Below, piece after piece: positions 7,362 through 12,579 of a stretch of 12,579 nt of DNA. The number at the start of each line of letters is the position of its first letter. Within the stretch, counting starts at the first letter, position 1. This DNA is from Planctomycetaceae bacterium (GTDB lineage: Bacteria; Planctomycetota; Planctomycetia; Pirellulales; Pirellulaceae). Both the position numbers and the translations under genes were made by a program. The DNA lies in the NCBI GenBank assembly GCA_012965455.1, contig DTSG01000236.1, forward strand, positions 1 to 12,579, given 5' to 3'. Under the pieces are notes generated by a model. The model saw only the letters and a list, made by a program, of their open reading frames with translations, did not search any database and was not told the DNA's origin.

Positions 7362-8273
7362 ATGTGGTCGCGCTTAAGAACATTACTGGAGATGATTCGC
7401 TTTAGCCACACAGTGTTTGCTCTGCCCTTTGCGCTGTTGTCAGCCGTTATGTGCTGGACTGTACCGGATTCTCAGGGGCTCGTGCCATCGTTTGTCGCAC
7501 TCGATTTATTGGGAATTGTATTGTGTATGGTTTTTGCCCGCAGCGCCGCGATGGCTTTCAACCGCATCGCCGACCGGCGGATGGATGCGGAGAATCCGAG
7601 AACGGCTGCTCGTCATATCCCCGCTGGGGAGTTGTCACTTTCGAGCGTGGTGTGGTTCACTGCATTGAACTGTGCAATGTTCGTGGCCGCGACACTGTTG
7701 TTTTTGCCAAATCAACTGCCGATTATATTGTCACTGCCAGTCTTGGGGTTGTTGGGTCTATACAGTTACACCAAACGATTTACGGCACTCGCTCATTTCT
7801 ATTTAGGTGTAAGTTTATTATTGGCGCCGGTCTGTACATGGATTGCACTACGAGGGGAAATTCTGCAGCAAGATTTGCTGGACATTGTGCCGGCAGTTGT
7901 GTTGGGATTGATTGTGATGTTTTGGGTTGGCGGGTTCGACATAATTTATGCTTGTCAGGACACCGAGTTTGACAAGCAAGCGAAGCTAAAGAGTATTCCA
8001 GCGCGGTTTGGTGTTAAGGGTGCTTTGCGAATCGCGGCGGTTTCTCACCTCCTAATGATCGTGGCTATGGTGGGATTAGCGTTTGTTAAACAGTTGGATG
8101 CTTTAGGCTGGATCTACTATGTTACTGTTGCGGCGGTAGCTGTTTTATTGACGGTTGAGCATTGTTTGGTGAAACCAGATGACTTAGCGCGAGTTAATAT
8201 CGCATTTTTTCAGGTAAACGCAATAATTAGTATCGGGTTGTTCTTGATTGTATCGCTAGACTTGCTGTTATAA
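7362..8273 (+). CDS. ubiA: UbiA-family polyprenyltransferase, probable menaquinone-pathway enzyme (MqnP-like)
   Basis: This integral membrane aromatic prenyltransferase of 303 residues has about nine hydrophobic segments. The two Asp-rich Mg-diphosphate sites are intact: Asn67-Arg-Ile-Ala-Asp71-Arg-Arg-Met-Asp75 and Asp193-x6-Asp200-x3-Asp204 (CQDTEFDKQ). SIPARFG after the second motif is typical of the 4-hydroxybenzoate prenyltransferase branch. In a futalosine-pathway organism the UbiA-like enzyme is expected to prenylate the dihydroxynaphthoate precursor, so ubiquinone biosynthesis is not implied. I chose ATG 7362 because it lies 7 bases after the ubiX stop and begins with the conserved amphipathic segment. 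A GAGGAGAG ribosome-binding sequence at 7343-7350 precedes it, at a rather long spacing. An in-frame ATG at 7305 would overlap ubiX by 50 bases and adds a charged, unconserved leader. Confidence 0.9.
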   Translation: MWSRLRTLLEMIRFSHTVFALPFALLSAVMCWTVPDSQGLVPSFVALDLLGIVLCMVFARSAAMAFNRIADRRMDAENPRTAARHIPAGELSLSSVVWFTALNCAMFVAATLLFLPNQLPIILSLPVLGLLGLYSYTKRFTALAHFYLGVSLLLAPVCTWIALRGEILQQDLLDIVPAVVLGLIVMFWVGGFDIIYACQDTEFDKQAKLKSIPARFGVKGALRIAAVSHLLMIVAMVGLAFVKQLDALGWIYYVTVAAVAVLLTVEHCLVKPDDLARVNIAFFQVNAIISIGLFLIVSLDLLL

Positions 8274-8353
8274 TCCCCCTGACAGCGTCGCAGGGTAGAT
8301 CGATGCACTGAAACATTGGGGCATTGATACGTAAACAGATTTGGCTATTACAC

Positions 8354-8360
8354 AGGGAGG
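8354..8360 (+). promoter_or_regulatory. Strong ribosome binding site deciding a GTG start
   Basis: AGGGAGG lies 8 bases before the GTG at 8369. It is the best Shine-Dalgarno-like sequence in the window, and it selects this GTG over the in-frame GTG 8360, TTG 8363 and TTG 8324. The resulting protein begins with a compact lipoprotein signal peptide. Confidence 0.6.
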
Positions 8361-8368
8361 TGTTGTTC

Positions 8369-9496
8369 GTGTCTAGAATTCTGAACACTGCAACTAGCAT
8401 TGGATTGATCACGGCCATACTGTTGATGGCGGGTTGCGTTGGCAGTGATACAACAACGGTTGAAACTGGTGATGCGGGTCCGCAAGTTGATGCCGGCAGT
8501 AACACCTCAGCAAACGAGCAGAATAATGGCAGCGGTTCATCCGATCCTCGGAATGCCACTACCCCTCCGACGGGCGATTCCAATGCGGAAACCTCTATTT
8601 CGCTCGACTCCGAGATTGGTGAACTGTTAGGCAAACTTGGTACGGGTAGCAATGACGAGCGAGTGGCTGCGAGTGATGCGTTGCGCGAGCGGAGGGAGGC
8701 AGTCTTGGCGAGTGTCTCGGATTGGCTGAAAGCTGGCACGCTTAAACAGAGGCAAGGATTGATGCTGTTTTTTACCGGGCAGGCACAGCAGTTTCCAGAG
8801 CAAGTTTCGATTGCGGTCGGTTTAGGTTTACAGGACGAGGATAGTAAAGTTCGGTCAATTGCGATTCAGTTAATTCGACAATTGTTGCCGGAACAAGCTG
8901 CAGCGCAACAAGCGGTATTGCTAGAGGCAATGGTCGATGCTGCGGAGACAACTAGCAACCGCGTGAGTATTATTCGATTGTTATCGGTATTACCAGGTGA
9001 TCGACCGACGATTGAATCGCAAGTCGGGCAGTTAGCGGTGGATAATAATCAAGTAAGTGAAGTACAGCGATCCGCCTTGCAAACTTATGCTCGTTTGGCA
9101 CCTCTTGAGCCCGCCATGGCGTTGTTGATTAAAGTACTGGAAACGTCAAAGAACGACGACGTCTGTCGTACTGCGGCAGTCTTGGTGGGCAAGTATGGTA
9201 GTAAGAGTGAAGCGGCTGTCACGATACTAGCTGTGCATTTAGAATCTTCACATGATGATTTGCGTGACGCCACAGCGCAGGCTCTGGCTAGGATCGGACG
9301 TCCGTCGATTGACGTGCTGGGTGCTGCGTTAGGTAGTGAAAACTTGGCGACTCGACAAATCGCCATCTACACTCTTGGCGTCATTGGCCCATCGTCGCGA
9401 GCGTACTTAGAAAAAATATCATCCATGATCACCGCAGATGACGAGGACACTAACGCAATCGCTCGAGAAGCCTTGAGCCGCATTTTGCAACAGTGA
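8369..9496 (+). CDS. HEAT-repeat lipoprotein
   Basis: From the GTG start the product has 375 residues. The N-terminus is a short positively charged segment, a hydrophobic core (about 11-20) and the lipobox LLMAGC with the lipidated Cys at 23. A low-complexity Ser/Thr/Asn/Gly/Asp-rich linker covers about 24-78. From about 83 to the end the sequence is a run of helical HEAT/PBS-lyase-type repeats, for example around 146-173 (LQDEDSKVRSIAIQLIRQLL), 251-276, 284-310 (DDLRDATAQALARIG) and 314-340 (LATRQIAIYTLGVIG). HEAT repeats are protein-binding scaffolds, so a membrane-anchored periplasmic adaptor is inferred; no catalytic domain is seen. It follows the prenyltransferase by 95 bases on the same strand and ends 20 bases from the convergent mqnE stop. 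The partner and any link to quinone biosynthesis are unknown. Confidence 0.85.
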   Translation: MSRILNTATSIGLITAILLMAGCVGSDTTTVETGDAGPQVDAGSNTSANEQNNGSGSSDPRNATTPPTGDSNAETSISLDSEIGELLGKLGTGSNDERVAASDALRERREAVLASVSDWLKAGTLKQRQGLMLFFTGQAQQFPEQVSIAVGLGLQDEDSKVRSIAIQLIRQLLPEQAAAQQAVLLEAMVDAAETTSNRVSIIRLLSVLPGDRPTIESQVGQLAVDNNQVSEVQRSALQTYARLAPLEPAMALLIKVLETSKNDDVCRTAAVLVGKYGSKSEAAVTILAVHLESSHDDLRDATAQALARIGRPSIDVLGAALGSENLATRQIAIYTLGVIGPSSRAYLEKISSMITADDEDTNAIAREALSRILQQ

Positions 9497-9516
9497 ACAG
9501 GGTAATCGGTGGGCTC

Positions 9517-10659
9517 TTAGGGTAGCGTGCTGGCTAGTTTCTCGCCGGCTTCCCATTTCGATGGGTCGCTCGGGTCGCGGATGACTTGGTTGTAGAGGGT
9601 GTCGCGTTCAATGGGCTCGCGACCGGCTTCGCGGATTAACTCTTCCAACTTGGCAACGGATACTTCTTCAGGCGTTGTGGCCCCAGCGTCATGATAGATG
9701 AGTTCGTGACGGACCGTGCCATCGAGGTCGTCGGCACCATAGGACAACGCCGTTTGTGCGGTGCCGATGCCGAGCATTATCCAATACGCCTTGATATGTG
9801 GGAAGTTATCGAGCATCAACCGCGAAACGGCGATCGTTCGCAAATCTAACAGGGCAGACGGTTTCTTGAGGTGGGATAGCCCAGTGTTTTCTGGGTGAAA
9901 CGCGAGGGGTATGAAAGTTTGAAAACCACCTGTTTCATCTTGTTGTTCACGCAACCGCATTAGATGGTCGATGCGGTGGAACTCGTTTTCAATATGTCCG
10001 TAGAGCATCGTGGCGTTGGTATTGATTCCTAGCTGATGCGCCGTACGGTGCGTTTCAAACCACTTTCCGGTATCGGCTTTGTGCTCGCAAATTTGATCAC
10101 GAATCTCCGGGTGGAAAATTTCCGCTCCACCGCCGGGCAGACTTCCCAGCCCAACTTCGACCATGTCCTCGAGAATCTGGCGAACGTTCTTTTTGGTTAA
10201 AAACTCAAACCAATTTATTTCAACCGACGTCCACGCCTTCAGATGTAGTTGTGGGAAGGCATCGTTTAACAGACGTACAATGTTCAAATACCACTCGTAA
10301 TCTTTTTGGTGGTGCAATCCGCCGACAATGTGGACTTCGGTGCAACCATTGTCAGTCGCTTCTTGGCCCCGCTGTAGGATTTCTTCGTCACCCATCGCAT
10401 AGCCACGTTCTTCTCGTAGATCTGCTCGAAACGCACAGAAATTACACCGGTAAACGCAGATGTTGGTGGGATTCAGGTGTGTGTTGATATTGTAGTAGGT
10501 AACGTTTCCACTGATGCGTTCACGGACAATATTGGCTAATTCACCGACTGCCTGCAGCGGAGTGTCGTTGCGATACAGAAACAAGCCATCTTCAAGTGAG
10601 AGTCGTTGTTGGTCTGCGACTTTTTTGCGGATATCATCAAGCGTTGATTTTGCCGTCAT
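9517..10659 (-). CDS. mqnE: Aminofutalosine synthase (radical SAM, MqnE)
   Basis: MqnE is a radical SAM enzyme that joins 3-[(1-carboxyvinyl)oxy]benzoate to the SAM-derived 5'-deoxyadenosyl radical, giving aminofutalosine, an early intermediate of the futalosine menaquinone pathway. The 380-residue protein has the cluster motif Cys68-x3-Cys72-x2-Cys75 (CVYRCNFC), preceded by YYNINTHLNPTNI. MqnE rather than MqnC or CofH is indicated by VGGLHHQKDYEWYLNIVRLL followed by HLKAWTSVEINWF (about 140-152), and by the C-terminal YHDAGATTPEEV and REAGREPIERDTLYN. The length fits MqnE. It is transcribed toward the menG-ubiX-ubiA-HEAT genes and ends 20 bases from the last of them. Its 167-base upstream spacer holds three inverted repeats. 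Other early genes (mqnA, mqnC, mqnD) are not in this window. Confidence 0.93.
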   Translation of the reverse strand: MTAKSTLDDIRKKVADQQRLSLEDGLFLYRNDTPLQAVGELANIVRERISGNVTYYNINTHLNPTNICVYRCNFCAFRADLREERGYAMGDEEILQRGQEATDNGCTEVHIVGGLHHQKDYEWYLNIVRLLNDAFPQLHLKAWTSVEINWFEFLTKKNVRQILEDMVEVGLGSLPGGGAEIFHPEIRDQICEHKADTGKWFETHRTAHQLGINTNATMLYGHIENEFHRIDHLMRLREQQDETGGFQTFIPLAFHPENTGLSHLKKPSALLDLRTIAVSRLMLDNFPHIKAYWIMLGIGTAQTALSYGADDLDGTVRHELIYHDAGATTPEEVSVAKLEELIREAGREPIERDTLYNQVIRDPSDPSKWEAGEKLASTLP

Positions 10660-10684
10660 CTATGTAGTGTCCGGGGAGAGTGTT

Positions 10685-10700
10685 TTGACGATAGCGTCAA
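10685..10700. promoter_or_regulatory. 6-bp inverted repeat in the mqnE leader
   Basis: TTGACG-ATAG-CGTCAA is a perfect 6-bp inverted repeat with a 4-base loop, 25 bases upstream of the mqnE start codon. It could be a leader hairpin or an operator. No T-run follows on the minus strand (AAAACACTC follows), which argues against a terminator. Confidence 0.3.
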
Positions 10701-10730
10701 TATGGCGTATTGTTTTGCCGCTGATATATA

Positions 10731-10758
10731 AATTGGTGGATTCGTTGAACCACTAATT
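10731..10758. promoter_or_regulatory. 28-base imperfect palindrome upstream of mqnE
   Basis: AATTGGTGG (10731-10739) and CCACTAATT (10750-10758) are inverted copies matching at 8 of 9 positions around a 10-base centre. An AT-rich TATATAT (10724-10730) directly abuts it and, read on the minus strand, could serve as a -10-like element for mqnE about 65 bases from the start codon. I could not find a matching -35. The half-site spacing fits one DNA turn, as for a dimeric regulator; function is inferred only. Confidence 0.3.
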
Positions 10759-10799
10759 AGCCCAACCGTAGAGTTTACGTGAAAAGTAACGAGCTAATA

Positions 10800-10814
10800 A
10801 GGGTCAATTACCCT
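10800..10814 (-). terminator. Possible weak hairpin terminator after the NYN gene
   Basis: AGGGT-AATTG-ACCCT, read on the minus strand, is a perfect 5-bp stem with a 5-base loop, starting 12 bases after the NYN stop codon and followed by TTATTAG. The stem is short and the T-tract interrupted, so it is at best a weak intrinsic terminator; it may be chance. Confidence 0.25.
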
Positions 10815-10826
10815 AAAACTTGGATC

Positions 10827-11459
10827 TCATTGCGGGCGACGAGGTTTTCCTTTTAGCTGGCCGTGTTGTTGGCGTTCTAACTTGAGTTGTTGCTCGATTT
10901 CCTGCTCTAGTTGTGAGGCTTCTTGCTGTGAGTCGATACCAAAGCCTTTCATCCAGCCGATAACTTCATGATCGGATAACGAGGGATTAGGTTTAGTTTT
11001 GTTAGTCTGCTTGCCGTCCGTGGCTTGGAACTGGTGTTGGATGTGCCGTGCCCAGCGATCAGCGTCCACGGCAGTGGCACGTTTGCGTTTGGCGGCGCGT
11101 TGAATCCGATGATCGCTGGTAACCACTGTTAGATTTCGCGGCGCATGGTGTATGCGAATATACTCTTCCATCAACGTGTCTGCGTCCGGATAGCCGACGG
11201 CAAAATGAATGGTAATGCCATCGCGATCAAAGAGAAACCCTCGGTTAGGTGGTGGGTTTTTTGCATCGAATACTAATACTGTTTTTTTGCGGAGGTTCGC
11301 CGGTAGCGTCGTAATCAACCAGTTCGTCAGTGAGTCACGTGCCCCCTGTAGCGTTCCATCGTCGTTGTCAGGACCAAACTCACCGGTGTTCCACCACAGG
11401 TTGTACCCGTCGATCAAAAAGAGTGGAGCGTTGTGGGCTGGTGGATTAGAGCGATTCAT
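10827..11459 (-). CDS. NYN (PIN-like) domain protein, YacP/Rae1-like putative RNase
   Basis: The 210-residue protein has an N-terminal NYN domain over about 12-140. It begins with FLIDGYNLWW (Asp17), the signature of the YacP branch, followed by TVLVFDAKNPP (Asp65), FAVGYPDADTLMEEYI (Asp92, Asp94 and Glu residues) and LTVVTSDHRIQRAA (Asp116). These acidic residues match the metal-binding set of PIN/NYN ribonucleases. Bacillus YacP (Rae1) is a ribosome-associated mRNA endonuclease, so an RNA-processing role is likely but the target is unknown. The C-terminal 70 residues are polar and Gln/Glu/Lys-rich, probably a helical or disordered tail ending in a basic KGKPRRPQ. It follows the dihydroorotase-like gene by 40 bases on the same strand, so co-transcription is likely. 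Confidence 0.82.
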   Translation of the reverse strand: MNRSNPPAHNAPLFLIDGYNLWWNTGEFGPDNDDGTLQGARDSLTNWLITTLPANLRKKTVLVFDAKNPPPNRGFLFDRDGITIHFAVGYPDADTLMEEYIRIHHAPRNLTVVTSDHRIQRAAKRKRATAVDADRWARHIQHQFQATDGKQTNKTKPNPSLSDHEVIGWMKGFGIDSQQEASQLEQEIEQQLKLERQQHGQLKGKPRRPQ

Positions 11460-11499
11460 GTTCGTTTATCCAATGAACAACTTAGGCTGGCAGTCCGGT

Positions 11500-12579
11500 C
11501 TATTTAGTTTTAACGCAGCCGCCAACAATTACGGTATCGGCACGACCGGTTAACTCAGCGCCACCCAAGGGCGTGTTATGACTACGGGACAACATGGACT
11601 CAGGTTGTACGGTCCATGCAGCATTGGGATCGATGATGGTAATGTCTGCCGATGCTCCGATAGCGAGTGTACCCTTTTGGTGATAGCTGGGGTCGTTTAG
11701 CCCCAGCGCGATTGCAGGGTTCGTCGACAACTTGGCAATCAAAGCCGAGATATCGAGATGCCCGGGCTTTACTAAATGAGTAATGGCTAATCCCAGCGTG
11801 AATTCAATTTGGCTCATGCCAAACGGTGCTCGATCAAGTTCCGTCATCTTCTTTTCAATCGCTCGTGGTGCATGTCCGCTGGTAATGACATCGAGTGTTC
11901 CATCAACGAGCCCAGCAATACAGGCGTCGATATGATGTTGACTGCGAAGCGGCGGATTGACCTTGTAATTTGAATCAAAACTCCTCAACAACTCATCGGT
12001 GAGGAAAAGATTCGCGATGCAAACTTCAGCCGTAACACCGACTCCCCTGCCCTTGGCGCGTCGAATCAATTCGACGCTGCCTTGGGTTGAAATGTCCATC
12101 AAGTGGAGTCGCCCCCCGGTTGTTTCGCAGAGTCGCAGGTCGCGGCCGGTGGCGAGTTCTTCAGAGTCCGGATGCATTCCTGAGAGTCCTAGCACCATTG
12201 AGGTCGCACCGGCATGCATGATTCCAGATTGAGACAACTCAGGTAGTTCTGGATGGTCCAAGATTGGTTTGTTAAACATCTTGCTGTATTCGAGAGCTCG
12301 CCGAAACAGGTCGGTATTGCCAAGTGGCGCTGGAGCGTCAGAGAACCCGACCGCGCCAGTTTCAGCGAGCATTCCCATCTCTGCTAATTCTTCACCTTGC
12401 CGGTTTTTGCTGACAGCGGCAATGACGTATACATTGCAATTGTCGGCTTGAATCGCTTTTTGCTGAATGAATTGGATTTGGGCTTGAGTATCGATTGCGG
12501 GGGAAGTGTTCGGCAGACAGGCGATCGAAGTAAAACCGCCAGCGATTGCCGCTGCTGTTCCGGTTGCAATACATTCATC
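11500..12579 (-). CDS. pyrC: Dihydroorotase homologue, probably catalytically inactive (pseudo-DHO), 5' end outside window
   Basis: The frame stays open to base 12579, so the visible 359 residues lack roughly the first 65-70 of a type I dihydroorotase (about 425); ATG 12378 is internal. Conserved features include GTAAAIAGGFTSIACLPNTSP, GEELAEMGMLAETGAVGFSD, LDHPE (metal His kept), KVNPPLR and the C-terminal GASADITIIDPNAAW and SRSHNTPLGG. Key residues are changed. QHVST of active enzymes reads MDIST (ligand His to Asp, codon 12094-12096). TDHAPH reads SGHAPR (catalytic Asp to Gly, codon 11875-11877). The PHHL/PNHL-like segment is CIANL. Dihydroorotase closes carbamoyl-aspartate to dihydroorotate in pyrimidine synthesis; without these residues it is probably a structural partner of aspartate transcarbamoylase (PyrB), as with pyrC' of pseudomonads. 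pyrB, if adjacent, lies outside. The N-terminal HxH motif cannot be inspected. Confidence 0.85.
   Translation of the reverse strand, partial: DECIATGTAAAIAGGFTSIACLPNTSPAIDTQAQIQFIQQKAIQADNCNVYVIAAVSKNRQGEELAEMGMLAETGAVGFSDAPAPLGNTDLFRRALEYSKMFNKPILDHPELPELSQSGIMHAGATSMVLGLSGMHPDSEELATGRDLRLCETTGGRLHLMDISTQGSVELIRRAKGRGVGVTAEVCIANLFLTDELLRSFDSNYKVNPPLRSQHHIDACIAGLVDGTLDVITSGHAPRAIEKKMTELDRAPFGMSQIEFTLGLAITHLVKPGHLDISALIAKLSTNPAIALGLNDPSYHQKGTLAIGASADITIIDPNAAWTVQPESMLSRSHNTPLGGAELTGRADTVIVGGCVKTK

Noticed and set aside
8277..8295. CCCTG/CAGGG inverted repeat after ubiA as a terminator
   Set aside because: Only 5 bp with a 9-base loop and no T-run on either strand.
8324..8368. TTG start for the HEAT lipoprotein
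   Set aside because: It places 15 residues before the signal peptide and has no ribosome-binding site; GTG 8369 has AGGGAGG at 8-base spacing.
12376..12378. ATG as the start of the dihydroorotase-like gene
   Set aside because: The frame stays open upstream to the window end and the upstream residues (GTAAAIAGGFTSIACLPNTSP) match the family, so this Met is internal.

Overview
The window reads as ordinary chromosome of a planctomycete, most likely of the Pirellulales (Rhodopirellula/Blastopirellula-type). This is inferred from moderate base composition, mostly weak or absent Shine-Dalgarno sequences, an M24 peptidase-accB-accC run, a ComB-family protein outside methanogens, a large SSS symporter, a HEAT-repeat lipoprotein and a futalosine-type menaquinone gene set. 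I see no insertion sequence, phage gene, CRISPR array, rRNA or tRNA. No gene-free stretch exceeds about 200 bases.

Region 1 (1-5730, all minus strand; transcription runs from high to low coordinates): comB-like phosphatase, a 739-residue sodium:solute symporter with a large soluble insert, panD, an M24 Xaa-Pro peptidase, accB and the first 94 codons of accC, which leaves the window at base 1. PanD makes beta-alanine for pantothenate and CoA; AccB and AccC carry out the biotin half of acetyl-CoA carboxylation at the entry to fatty acid synthesis.

Region 2 (5731-9496, plus strand): a 163-base divergent spacer containing a 10-bp bulged hairpin, then menG/ubiE, ubiX-like and ubiA-like genes spaced 15 and 7 bases apart, then a HEAT-repeat lipoprotein. 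Facing them with 20 bases between stop codons is mqnE (9517-10659, minus), the aminofutalosine synthase. Early (MqnE) and late (prenylation, prFMN supply, C-methylation) menaquinone functions therefore sit together, which indicates the futalosine route.

Region 3 (10660-12579, minus strand): a spacer with three inverted repeats, a YacP-like NYN-domain putative RNase, and a dihydroorotase-family gene truncated by the window end. The dihydroorotase homologue has lost a metal-ligand histidine (His to Asp) and the catalytic Asp of the DHAP motif (Asp to Gly). It therefore looks like a non-catalytic pseudo-dihydroorotase, possibly a partner of an aspartate transcarbamoylase gene just outside the window. 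This is the most notable observation. I did not find a clearly novel multi-gene system; the rest is mainly housekeeping genes with some unusual features.
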